Source of the DNA: Lachnospiraceae bacterium
GTDB lineage: Bacteria; Bacillota; Clostridia; Lachnospirales; Lachnospiraceae
Direction: 5' to 3'
Length of the DNA: 64,000 nt
Assembly: GCA_910574865.1 (NCBI GenBank)
Contig: CAJTDN010000008.1
Location: 246,704 to 310,703 of the forward strand
A program made the translations under genes and the position numbers. Shown here one piece after another: positions 16,976 through 25,257 of the stretch. Every line of letters starts with the position of its first letter. Within the stretch, counting starts at the first letter, position 1. The notes beneath the pieces are model-generated. The model was not told the origin of the DNA, made no database searches, and worked only from the letters and a program-made list of their open reading frames with translations.

Positions 16976-17466
16976 CCCGCTAAATACTTTTTGATTTTGG
17001 TTTCCAGTACATTAGGGGCAATTTCCTGAATCTCCTGCTCTGAAATCGTAAGCATGAACCGCCCTTGAACCCATCCTTCATGATCTGCCGTCCTATGCCC
17101 AAATTCAACATAGGAAGCATATTCAACCGGGTTCACAATCTCAATCACAAGGAAGCCCCCGTAATGGTTTATTTTCAGGCTGTCAACATAACCCTTTGCC
17201 CCGCTGGTTTTCAGACCTTCCGAACCAGAACCGGATTGTTGGGAAGTCCAGCCCCTTCTTAACGTACCACCTTTCTTACCTGAACTTTTCGGATAGTCCC
17301 CTACTGGTGTGCGCTTTATGACTTTTGCCAGTAGGCGGGCAGCTAATTCTTTGGCACACCCTTCCACAAAGGCATCCACATCCCCGGCTTGAATTTTGTT
17401 CAACTGTTTTTGAAGTTTTTTCAAGTCGGAAGCGGTAAACTTCCCCATCTTCCCCATTAAGCCCAC
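16963..17466 (-). CDS. HK97 gp10-like head-tail connector / tail component
   Basis: 167 residues with the gp10 features KELAARLLAKVIKRTPVGDYP and VEYASYVEFGHRT followed by a Gly/aromatic-containing C-terminus. Acts at the head-tail interface. Possible alternative starts are the Met codons at positions 4 and 7. Confidence 0.82.
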   Translation of the reverse strand: MGLMGKMGKFTASDLKKLQKQLNKIQAGDVDAFVEGCAKELAARLLAKVIKRTPVGDYPKSSGKKGGTLRRGWTSQQSGSGSEGLKTSGAKGYVDSLKINHYGGFLVIEIVNPVEYASYVEFGHRTADHEGWVQGRFMLTISEQEIQEIAPNVLETKIKKYLAGCMK

Positions 17467-17840
17467 CCCCTGAACGATTCAAGGGTGATTTCTTGATGGG
17501 TGGAATATATGGCTGGTATACCGCTTGCGGAATATTCGTCCGTTACCCCGTTTTGGGTGACAACGATTTTTGAATTACTACTTACCACAATTTCCGGGGC
17601 AAGGAACAATTTCACCCCCTGCGCCTGAACTGCTGCGGTTTCAGTTTGAACGACACTGTTCAACTTTTCAAAGGACAACTTGCAAGGCTGATTTTCAATC
17701 ACGGCAATTTCTTCTTCACTTGACAGTTTGGTTTTTTCGTCTGTTACCTCATGGTATTCATAGATGGTACATAACCCCTCATATGTGGCTTCCTGCGCCC
17801 GTCTTGCCGCCTTTCTTGCGGCTTCCATAGCTTTTACCAT
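17457..17840 (-). CDS. Head closure / head-tail joining protein
   Basis: 127 residues between the connector and the gp10-like gene. It has an Ala/Arg-rich helical start (AMEAARKAARRAQEATY) then a beta-rich domain. The GLCTIYEYHEV and KLFLAPEIVVSSNSKIVV segments resemble head closure (stopper) proteins of Clostridial phages. Function is taken from gene order. Confidence 0.68.
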   Translation of the reverse strand: MVKAMEAARKAARRAQEATYEGLCTIYEYHEVTDEKTKLSSEEEIAVIENQPCKLSFEKLNSVVQTETAAVQAQGVKLFLAPEIVVSSNSKIVVTQNGVTDEYSASGIPAIYSTHQEITLESFRGWA

Positions 17841-18223
17841 CTAAGCCGCCTATAACATGAAAATTCATCCCGTCCGTGTGTCAGAAGATAGTTCAGGAAG
17901 TTGTTTAACCTCTGTTCAGGGGTCAAAGTTCCTTCCCCGGTTGCAAATACCGTGTTGGTGTCACCCTCTTGTATCTGCTTCACCGCAAAATCCAAATCAA
18001 GCCCTGCAATATCATCCGGTGAGAAAGTTTTCTTTGCCGTCAAGAACTCACCGATTGCCATATCAATAGCAATATTCATCAGCCCGTCAGGTATGGAAGG
18101 TACGTTGCAATCATTTTTTATGGTGTTCTCAACCTTCTGGATGGAGAAAGTCAAAATGACTTCATCCCCATCCTTCAGGGCATACCCCAGCGATTCAAGC
18201 CTTTCCTTTACCCTTTCCAGCAT
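17834..18223 (-). CDS. Head-tail adaptor (gp6/gp15-like)
   Basis: 129 residues, helical, with NVPSIPDGLMNIAIDMAIGEF and TPEQRLNNFLNYLLTHGR. This matches adaptor proteins that bind below the portal. It comes right after the major capsid gene, as expected. Confidence 0.75.
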   Translation of the reverse strand: MLERVKERLESLGYALKDGDEVILTFSIQKVENTIKNDCNVPSIPDGLMNIAIDMAIGEFLTAKKTFSPDDIAGLDLDFAVKQIQEGDTNTVFATGEGTLTPEQRLNNFLNYLLTHGRDEFSCYRRLRW

Positions 18224-18237
18224 AGCATCACCCTTTC

Positions 18238-19335
18238 TTATCCACGGGAGATAATACGGGCAATCGGAATAGCCTTGTGATTGATCGTTTTCTTATCCCC
18301 GTTACTTACCAGCGCCCAATTCTTGCCGTTTTTCAATTCTGCATCCGTGGGGCTGTTCGTTTTCTGCACCGCTTTCAGGTAGGAAATGCCCGCCACGCTC
18401 ACAGCGTTGCGCCTGCGGGAAATAAGGGTATCTTCCCCGCCTTTGGTTTTTGCGTCACGCACCATTTCATACGGCACTTTCGCCCCAACGGGTTCAAAAC
18501 CGATAGCACCCTCGCCCAGAACATAGGTAGTATAGATGGAAACCTCGCCGCCAGTTTCACCCACAGTTTTCACTTCAACGGGCATGGAATCATCAATTAT
18601 CACCAGTCGCCCGTTCCACGTTCCCATACCAAGATCACGTTCAATCCCCTGCGCATCCGTATATTTCAGGTATGCCAGAAGTTTCAGGTTTTCAAGGTTA
18701 GTGGCAACGGAAGAATGACAGATCACAAGGCTGAATCTCTGCTTATTATCGCCGGAAGCCTTCTGGATCGCCACATTCAGCGAAGTAGCACCCACACACA
18801 TATCTTCCGTGGTTGCAACATCAGCGTCACTCTGGGAAATATCATAGGTGTGCTTATCCACAAATTCAGCGTTTGCCTTCTTGACTTCTCCCGTCCCGGT
18901 TTCAGCCATAGCAAAAACACCTTCAAGGATAGCCAGCAAAGTACCCTGATCCACATCATTCCAGTAGCGGTTGATCTGGTTTCTTACGTTTGCCATGAAA
19001 TCAACCCCGCCCGTCACATCATAGGAAAAATCGGCTTCTGTCCAGCCCATCATGCGCCCATAGGTGAAAACACCCTGTTCAAAGGTGTCTGTCCTCTCTG
19101 CGGTCAGGTCGGTTTCACCGTCATAGTTCAGCGCATCCCCGCCGATCAGCCCGAAGAAGGGGAGAACTGCATAAACTGTTCCGGTCTGGGAATTGGTGAC
19201 GAAAGTTTCCCTCAAACGCTGGTCGGAAACAATCGCTTTTGATTCTTTCAGCTTATTCAGCTTTACATTCGGAACAGCAGACATATACTTTCCAAATGCC
19301 TTTTCATTAAAAGTCTTTGCGTCAAATTTTGCCAT
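18238..19335 (-). CDS. Major capsid protein
   Basis: 365-residue capsid subunit located between scaffold and head-tail adaptor. It begins MAKFDAKTFNEKAFGKYM. The centre contains NRYWNDVDQGTLLAILEG and a segment KQRFSLVICHSSVATNLENL that fits the HK97-like spine/A-domain of Clostridial phage major capsids. There is no sign of a fused protease; assembly probably uses the separate scaffold. Confidence 0.88.
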   Translation of the reverse strand: MAKFDAKTFNEKAFGKYMSAVPNVKLNKLKESKAIVSDQRLRETFVTNSQTGTVYAVLPFFGLIGGDALNYDGETDLTAERTDTFEQGVFTYGRMMGWTEADFSYDVTGGVDFMANVRNQINRYWNDVDQGTLLAILEGVFAMAETGTGEVKKANAEFVDKHTYDISQSDADVATTEDMCVGATSLNVAIQKASGDNKQRFSLVICHSSVATNLENLKLLAYLKYTDAQGIERDLGMGTWNGRLVIIDDSMPVEVKTVGETGGEVSIYTTYVLGEGAIGFEPVGAKVPYEMVRDAKTKGGEDTLISRRRNAVSVAGISYLKAVQKTNSPTDAELKNGKNWALVSNGDKKTINHKAIPIARIISRG

Positions 19336-19364
19336 TTTTCAATCATCCTTTCTTTTCTGAAATG

Positions 19365-19970
19365 TTATACCGCATCCGGGTTACTCTCGATAAATGCAGC
19401 CAATTCCTCATAGGTCATTTTGGACATATCAACATCCGTTCCCGGCTTGTTATCACCGGAAGCCCCCGGCTGGAATCCCTTGAAGTTGTTCTTCTGCTGC
19501 ACATTGAACAGATAAGCATCCGACTTCTGAACCGCCTTGATCTGATCGTCCCATCCGGTCAGCTTCCCATCTTCTCCCAACTTCACCTTTGAAACATCAA
19601 TCAGGGCTTTCACCGCTTTGCCGTTCTTTGCTCCGGCAGCAGTCAGGGCGGCATCAATAGCATTATCCAGCTTCAACTGCGCCAGTTCTGCCTTGTGCGC
19701 CTTTTCCTGATCTGCGTTCTGCTTCTTCATGTCCTCGATCTGCTTTTTCAGTTCCTCATTGTCCCCGGCAGACGCTTTCAGCGTTTCAAGCTGCTTGTCA
19801 CGCTCCGCAACCTGTGCTTTCAGCGTCTTACTTTCCTCAACTGCTTCATCATGCTTTGATTTCTCCACATACCCTTTCAGTTCTTCCAGCGAAGCCTTTT
19901 CAGCTTTCGCCGCCAGTTCCTCACTGATACCAAGGGCAACAAATTCAGCTTTCTTCATTTCTTTTCCCAT
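19365..19970 (-). CDS. Scaffold protein (phage minor structural GP20 family)
   Basis: 201 residues with a long coiled coil (about 20-110, rich in Glu/Lys/Ala), then an Ala-rich helix and an acidic C-terminus KMTYEELAAFIESNPDAV. Guides capsid assembly and leaves the finished head. The order MuF, scaffold, capsid supports the call. Confidence 0.88.
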   Translation of the reverse strand: MGKEMKKAEFVALGISEELAAKAEKASLEELKGYVEKSKHDEAVEESKTLKAQVAERDKQLETLKASAGDNEELKKQIEDMKKQNADQEKAHKAELAQLKLDNAIDAALTAAGAKNGKAVKALIDVSKVKLGEDGKLTGWDDQIKAVQKSDAYLFNVQQKNNFKGFQPGASGDNKPGTDVDMSKMTYEELAAFIESNPDAV

Positions 19971-20021
19971 CCTTTCATTGATTTACTATTTAACCCATAG
20001 TTGGGAGATAAACCGGATCAC

Positions 20022-20198
20022 CTATCCTTCCACCCTGACCTTCTCCCGGCAATTCGGACATATGATTTCACCTTCATATTCGTTCATTCCCGTTTGAACT
20101 GTTTTCACATCCTCTTTTTCGTATTCAAGGAAACTTTCACAAACTCCGCAAGTTACCCGCCGTTTGTTCCCATACCGGATTACTTTCACCATCCCCAT
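20022..20198 (-). CDS. Small zinc-ribbon phage protein (58 aa)
   Basis: Two CxxC pairs (CGVC at 17-20, CPNC at 47-50) form a likely zinc ribbon. It begins MGMVKVIRYGNKRRVTC and lies just before the scaffold gene. Short ribbon proteins like this often sit between MuF and scaffold in Clostridial phages. Start at 20198 follows AAGGGGGTG; an internal ATG at 20192 is also possible. Confidence 0.75.
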   Translation of the reverse strand: MGMVKVIRYGNKRRVTCGVCESFLEYEKEDVKTVQTGMNEYEGEIICPNCREKVRVEG

Positions 20199-20307
20199 CA
20201 CCCCCTTCCTTTTGCTGGAACATGATCCCTTCCGGCATTGTCCATAAGTTCAACAAAGAACTGTAAAACTTTCTTGTGTCGATTTTCAAAATATATGGTT
20301 CATCCAT
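20137..20307 (-). CDS. Hypothetical small phage protein (56 aa)
   Basis: Begins MDEPYILKIDTRKFYSS. No family recognised. Its last 20 codons overlap the zinc-ribbon gene in another frame, which lowers confidence; the first 35 codons fill an otherwise empty gap. Confidence 0.45.
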   Translation of the reverse strand: MDEPYILKIDTRKFYSSLLNLWTMPEGIMFQQKEGGDGDGESNPVWEQTAGNLRSL

Positions 20308-20340
20308 GACTTTCCCTTTCCTGAAAATGGGCATGAAAAA

Positions 20341-20372
20341 AGCACCCTTGAAAGTTTATTTTCAAAAGTGCT
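20341..20372 (-). terminator. Intrinsic terminator built on the 18-nt semipalindrome
   Basis: AGCAC / GTGCT arms extend the semipalindrome copy 20348-20365 (TTGAAAGTTTATTTTCAA). On the minus strand the stem is followed by six T. It lies at the stop codon of the gene at 20372-20632, so it may separate the MuF part from the scaffold/capsid part of the late operon. Confidence 0.65.
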
Positions 20373-20632
20373 TATTTCTTGCGCTGCCTTTCTTTTTCGT
20401 AATACTCACATTCCCCGGTATTATGCTGCACTTCCGGGGGCTTGCTCTGCGGGTACGGGAAAATTTCGCAACTGCTTTTCTTCCAGCCATCTTCTTCACT
20501 ACACGGTATTTTCTTATCGCCCATCCTGAAATAGTCCTTATACCGGAAAACGCAATCCCGGCATTGATCGGCAACCAGCCATGTACCGTTCATAGGCTGT
20601 TCAAAGTTTGGTGAATGTTGCTCTTTGTCCAT
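20372..20632 (-). CDS. Cys-rich small protein downstream of MuF (possible immunity or zinc protein)
   Basis: 86 residues starting MDKEQHSPNFEQPMNG. It contains CRDCVFR (24-30) and two further Cys near 44 and 55, plus one in GECEYYEK, so it may bind zinc. It is 33 bp downstream of the MuF-ADP-ribosyltransferase gene. In MuF polymorphic toxins the immunity gene often occupies this place, but related Cys-rich proteins also follow MuF genes lacking a toxin domain. An immunity role is therefore only a hypothesis. Confidence 0.7.
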   Translation of the reverse strand: MDKEQHSPNFEQPMNGTWLVADQCRDCVFRYKDYFRMGDKKIPCSEEDGWKKSSCEIFPYPQSKPPEVQHNTGECEYYEKERQRKK

Positions 20633-20665
20633 TCAATCACCTTCTTTCATGCTCATTTTACCAAA

Positions 20666-23308
20666 TTACTTTTCAGAAGTCAAACCACCATCAAAAGTGT
20701 GTTCATACCCGGTTTTGAAATAATCAGGTTGATCCACCACTTCCATCTTCACCACATAACTATTACTTCCGGTTTTCTCAATATCCGTTATGCGGAAGGT
20801 TGTTCCACGCTGGATAATGATTTCAGCTTCACCGCCTACCCCGGAATAGGAAGCACCCGCCTTATAAATCTTTTCCCCGCTGATCGTGTTCCCATAGAAA
20901 GAAGCTGGTTCTGCATATATCGCTTTTGTTCCAGCGGGTGCATAGATTTTATATGCCACGTTTCCCCCAAAGCCCGTACCGTCTGCGATTCCGGTAGACA
21001 TGAAGGAATGTGACTGGAAATTATTTCCCAGCAACTTACTTTGTAAGGTTGCAATATCGCCAGCGTTCAATAATTGTTCAGCTTCTTTGAAACTGATAAC
21101 ATCACCTTCCAGCAATCCCGCCAGACCGTTCAGGTCAGAACCACGGACAAGAAACACATCCTTCTGCATCCCGCTTTTCTCTATGCCCGTTGTCAGTTCT
21201 GCGACAACATCAGAATAATCACGCATATCACCGCCATAGACGGGGTTTTTCGTGTTGGCAAACTTTTTCTTGAATGTGGCACTGGAAACAATGCCGTCAT
21301 AGTTGCCGTTCTCATTGTTCCAGCGTACCGAATCAATCCCGGTATAATTTGACCGCCCCCATTTCCCATTATACCCGGATAACGGGCGATTGATGGGGTG
21401 TGAATTGTGAGTGTACTGCCACACGGCAAACTTTTCTTCTTCCGTCAGGGTGTCCCAATCTGCATCAAGCAGAGGGCGGTAATATTTGTCAGCTTCATAC
21501 TTGCTTGTGAAGCGTTTTGCCCATGCTTCTGCTTTTCTCTGTTCATAAGCATCCGGGGAAAACTGCGGCTTCCCTTCCGGTTTCGGCTTCCCAAGATTGG
21601 ACAAATCTTTTTGAACTTTTTTCAGTTCTGACTGAATATCATAATAGGACTTACCTTCTGTTTCAAACTCCTGCAACTGATGGTAAAGGTCTTGATATTT
21701 CTGCATCAGGGCGGGGTCTGTTTCGGTGATAAACTTCCCTTCATAGTATTTCTTTTTCCCCTCAATGCTGCCCATCTTTGCGGCATAGTCAGCCGTTGTT
21801 ACATCATCCTTCCAGATGCCGGAATAAGTCTTGATCTGGAAGTTGTCAAGCTGCTCTTGAAGGGTTTTCTGCTGTTTCGTCAGGGCTTTCTTTTCCTCTG
21901 CCAGCAGCTTTTCATCAAGTTTCACTTGCCATTCTGCTTTTTGGGCTTCCAATGCGTCAATCTGATCCCCGATTGCTTGTAGTTTGGAAAGTTCGTCCGG
22001 GACATTGGTTATCTGCGAATAGTCATGTTGATAATCGTTCTTAAATTCTTCCCATGACAAACCGCCGTCAGCTTTCATTACATCCGAAAACTGTTTATCC
22101 AAATCTTCAATCTGAACATCAGCGTTTGCAATATTAGCTTGCAGCTTTTTCTTTGTCAGATATTCTTTCTTTGGCTTCTCCGGCTCTGGTGGTTCAGGGT
22201 CTTTGTGTTTGGTGTAGTGGGTGACACCGTTCTGATCGTATGCATCAAAGCCGGACTTGTCACCGCCATCAACAAAGGTTTCTTTCCACTCCTGATAGTT
22301 CATATCATCAGGAATATAGTAGGTGTTCCCATCTTCATCCCTTGCGGCACGTTCCCCAATTTGACCGAAGTTTTCATCAAAGTGTGGTACGGTGGTACTC
22401 CTGCAATACACATGAAAAGGCGGGGCTGTTATGCCCGGTTCAAAATCCTTCATGGGAAACACTTGCCCGTCAAGGCTTTGGCATATATCGGAAGTGTGGG
22501 AATCCAGCGTTGCCACAATCTCATATTCTTCAACATCCAGATCATTGAAGCAATCCTTTTGTGCTGCGGAACTGAAATAGGCTTCTTCCGTCATAACCAG
22601 TCGCCCAGCGTTATTTTTTGAAGTGTTCATTTTCTTTGCTATGGCATCAATCGCTTTCTGCGGGTCTTGCCCCAGCATGACATTCCGGGTAAGTTCAGTA
22701 TGGATTTCAGAAATTAACTTTTGCTTGTTGTCCCAAATCCTTTCTGAAAAATTCTTCCCGTCAACTGCCCACGGTTTGGAAAGCAGCTTTTCAATGTGTG
22801 CCTGATCCAGTCCGGCAATATCCCACCCTATCCCGAACCCCTTTTGAAGTTCATAGGCGGTATGGTAATACCCACTTTCAAGAATATCCGTCATTGTCCC
22901 GGTGGTGATACCAAGCTGCTTTTCAAACATGACTTCAAGGCTATGTTGGGTGTGCGTTTTCAGGGCTTCAAGGCGGGATATATGGAACTTTGCAGAAGCA
23001 TTTTCAAGTTCCTTTGTCCAGCCGCCCATCAAAGCGTTGTCCTGCCCATACTTGATATAATCCTTCACATCCCACTTAAATTCTTTCAGATCAGTGCCGG
23101 AAAGCATCTTCCGGGCTTCTGCCATTGATACCCCGTTATTTGTTGCAAACCGCTGATACCATGTGTTGATTTTCCCTTCAATCTCTTTCTGCGCCTGCCT
23201 ATAAATCTTTTCAATTTCCAGATAAGCGTCAACACCCTTCTGGTTCTGCGCCGCTTCAAGCTGCCCGAACCTGATCTTCCAGTATTCGCTATTCTGCATC
23301 AGCCCCAC
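20666..23308 (-). CDS. MuF head protein fused to an ADP-ribosyltransferase toxin domain
   Basis: 880 residues, far longer than a plain MuF protein (about 250-400). Residues 1 to about 335 are the phage MuF/SPP1 gp7 head morphogenesis domain that binds the portal (ends near the C-containing segment FHVYCRSTTVPH). Residues about 370-600 are charged and helical. The C-terminal ~230 residues carry the R-S-E signature of ADP-ribosyltransferase exoenzymes: VRGSD with R722, SFMST (768-772), and E827-A-E829 in GGEAEIIIQRG. As a MuF fusion it would be packaged and delivered with the DNA, to modify a host protein or act on competitors. The target cannot be read from sequence. Confidence 0.9.
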   Translation of the reverse strand: MGLMQNSEYWKIRFGQLEAAQNQKGVDAYLEIEKIYRQAQKEIEGKINTWYQRFATNNGVSMAEARKMLSGTDLKEFKWDVKDYIKYGQDNALMGGWTKELENASAKFHISRLEALKTHTQHSLEVMFEKQLGITTGTMTDILESGYYHTAYELQKGFGIGWDIAGLDQAHIEKLLSKPWAVDGKNFSERIWDNKQKLISEIHTELTRNVMLGQDPQKAIDAIAKKMNTSKNNAGRLVMTEEAYFSSAAQKDCFNDLDVEEYEIVATLDSHTSDICQSLDGQVFPMKDFEPGITAPPFHVYCRSTTVPHFDENFGQIGERAARDEDGNTYYIPDDMNYQEWKETFVDGGDKSGFDAYDQNGVTHYTKHKDPEPPEPEKPKKEYLTKKKLQANIANADVQIEDLDKQFSDVMKADGGLSWEEFKNDYQHDYSQITNVPDELSKLQAIGDQIDALEAQKAEWQVKLDEKLLAEEKKALTKQQKTLQEQLDNFQIKTYSGIWKDDVTTADYAAKMGSIEGKKKYYEGKFITETDPALMQKYQDLYHQLQEFETEGKSYYDIQSELKKVQKDLSNLGKPKPEGKPQFSPDAYEQRKAEAWAKRFTSKYEADKYYRPLLDADWDTLTEEEKFAVWQYTHNSHPINRPLSGYNGKWGRSNYTGIDSVRWNNENGNYDGIVSSATFKKKFANTKNPVYGGDMRDYSDVVAELTTGIEKSGMQKDVFLVRGSDLNGLAGLLEGDVISFKEAEQLLNAGDIATLQSKLLGNNFQSHSFMSTGIADGTGFGGNVAYKIYAPAGTKAIYAEPASFYGNTISGEKIYKAGASYSGVGGEAEIIIQRGTTFRITDIEKTGSNSYVVKMEVVDQPDYFKTGYEHTFDGGLTSEK

Positions 23309-23492
23309 CGCCTTTCAGGAAGCGGGGAACAATCAGACGGTAAAAGCTGAACACTGGTTGACCGTTCATTGTGAAATTGAACTTTTTAAACCTTATAAGC
23401 ATCAGCCACGCAAGCAGACAAAATAACCGTCCCATGATAGGCTTTAGATATTCCACTTCCAGCGGGACGATCAGTACATCAAACTTTTTCAC
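23289..23492 (-). CDS. Small hydrophobic protein between portal and MuF (67 aa)
   Basis: Starts at a GTG at 23492 inside the end of the portal gene and ends 20 bp into MuF. It contains a hydrophobic stretch (GRLFCLLAWLMLI) and basic flanks. No family recognised. The overlap on both sides suggests real coupled translation, but the exact start is uncertain. Confidence 0.5.
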   Translation of the reverse strand: MKKFDVLIVPLEVEYLKPIMGRLFCLLAWLMLIRFKKFNFTMNGQPVFSFYRLIVPRFLKGGGADAE

Positions 23493-25035
23493 CTTCACCC
23501 GGATCACCTTCTTTCTTTGGCGGGGATTTCCCCGGCTGGTTTCCTGCCTTTCCCGCCTGCTGGAAAGGGTTATACCCTTGCTGCCGCTCAAACTCCGCTT
23601 GTTCTTCCTCTTTCTGCTTTTTCAACCGCTCCATTTCCTTCTTTGGATCGTCAATCCAAGGGTGCTGCCCTATGACAGTTTCATCCGAAAGAATACCCAC
23701 GGATTTTGAACAATTCTCAATCGCTTCCGTTTCATTTATCAGAATATCCCGGTTGAAGATAACATCCACCTTTTCCCCGTCAAAGTCCCCCTTCCCGGTG
23801 TTGGCAAGGTGAACATTGACAAACCAGAGGATTTCTTCAAAAGCCGCCTGAAACTCTGTTTCCATGTCGTTAGCGTCAAGGTCAATGTCAGAATACATTG
23901 ATTGAATGTTCATCTGGTTTGGATTGCCTGAAAGTCTATCATCCTTTGCGTCATAACCCATAGCGTTTTCAATCAGGGCTTTCTTGAATATCTCCACAAT
24001 GACCTTGTAGTTTTCAGCGTTCACCGTGATTTCAAGGGTTTCAACTCCCCCGTTGGTGTCCCCGCTGCATCTGATCTTTACCGCTCCAAAGGTTGCAAGG
24101 TTGCGCCGGAACTCTCCCAAATCCTGCCCGTCATAGTTTTTCAAGACAAGGATTGTATTGCGGGAATCTTCCTGCATATTGTTTTCAAAGTCCGAAAGCA
24201 TGACATTGATCCCGTCCTGCAAGGTCTTTACTTTCTTGATAAGCGGGATTTCCCTTTCATTGTACTTCAAAGGGATAAGCGGTATTTTTTCCCAGTTCAG
24301 CCCGGTAACTTCTCCCTCGCTGTCTATGGCTGTTACATAAGGACTTTCAAAGTTTTCATTTTCCGTGCTTACATCCGGGATCAGGACTTCACCATCCAGA
24401 ATAAACTTGTGAATCCCGGTCAAGTCGTAGACTTCCACTTTTTCAATAACCTTTGGGATAGTCCCTTCATACCCCATCACCAGATACAACCTAACCGCAA
24501 AATCCAGTATGGTGTGTTCGCTGTCCTTCCAGAAGGGAAGAATTTCATAAGACGGGAACAACCTGAAAGCCAGTTCCCCGGCATCCGTGTAATAAGGATA
24601 TAGCCACGCAAGCCCACCATTCAAAGCAGCCTTGCCGCCGTTTTTCAGGGTTTTCATGAACCGCTTATTGAACACTTCCTTCAAAAGTTCAACATACCCC
24701 GCGTTTTCTCCCTCAATGACAAACGGCTGCCCCAGTAGATAGTTCGCTTTCTGGTTCACCATCTTTGCATACTGGTTATCAATCAGGCGGTTATTCGGTA
24801 GGTTATCAACCACTTGCAGCTTCCCACCCTCGCCTATCATGGTTCGCTTCCGGGTCAGAATGTCGTGTTCATTGTCATAATACAAATGACCTTTGATCTG
24901 CATGATCCGGTGTGGGCTGCTCTTCCAGCGGGCAATCTCTTTTTCCAAAAATTCCTTGTCGCTCATGCGGCTGCTTGCCCCCTGCAAGATAAGGTTCGTG
25001 ACCTTGCTTGTCAGGAAGTCAACAAAGTTCAACAT
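23479..25035 (-). CDS. Portal protein (SPP1 gp6 type)
   Basis: 518-residue dodecameric portal through which DNA is packaged. It has family segments NNRLIDNQYAKMVNQKANYL, GGLAWLYPYYTDAGELAF and LLPL-like KIPLIPLKYNEREIPLI, and an acidic, Gln-rich C-terminus. It lies between the terminase and MuF genes as in SPP1/PBSX. An ATG at 25035 sits eight bases after AGGGGG; a GTG three codons earlier (25044) is the alternative. Confidence 0.92.
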   Translation of the reverse strand: MLNFVDFLTSKVTNLILQGASSRMSDKEFLEKEIARWKSSPHRIMQIKGHLYYDNEHDILTRKRTMIGEGGKLQVVDNLPNNRLIDNQYAKMVNQKANYLLGQPFVIEGENAGYVELLKEVFNKRFMKTLKNGGKAALNGGLAWLYPYYTDAGELAFRLFPSYEILPFWKDSEHTILDFAVRLYLVMGYEGTIPKVIEKVEVYDLTGIHKFILDGEVLIPDVSTENENFESPYVTAIDSEGEVTGLNWEKIPLIPLKYNEREIPLIKKVKTLQDGINVMLSDFENNMQEDSRNTILVLKNYDGQDLGEFRRNLATFGAVKIRCSGDTNGGVETLEITVNAENYKVIVEIFKKALIENAMGYDAKDDRLSGNPNQMNIQSMYSDIDLDANDMETEFQAAFEEILWFVNVHLANTGKGDFDGEKVDVIFNRDILINETEAIENCSKSVGILSDETVIGQHPWIDDPKKEMERLKKQKEEEQAEFERQQGYNPFQQAGKAGNQPGKSPPKKEGDPGEGEKV

Positions 25036-25094
25036 ACGTTTCACCCCCTTTCAATATTGTTCAATAAATACAAAAGCCCGGAAACATCATTGTT

Positions 25095-25247
25095 TCAAGG
25101 CTGTTTGTTACTAATGTGATATTTTTCTTTCTGCATCCACACGGAAAACCGCCACAAAATAAAGCGTTGTAACCAGCGTTGCACCTTTGGCAAGTCGTAT
25201 ATGGTGTACTTTTCCCTTTTGTATATTTTTCTCCTGAATAGGCTCAT
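25095..25247 (-). CDS. Small basic phage protein (50 aa)
   Basis: Begins MSLFRRKIYKREKYTIYD, rich in Lys/Arg/Trp. It lies between terminase large subunit and portal with a GGGGGA ribosome site. No function recognised. Confidence 0.55.
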   Translation of the reverse strand: MSLFRRKIYKREKYTIYDLPKVQRWLQRFILWRFSVWMQKEKYHISNKQP

Positions 25248-25257
25248 GCTGTCCCCC

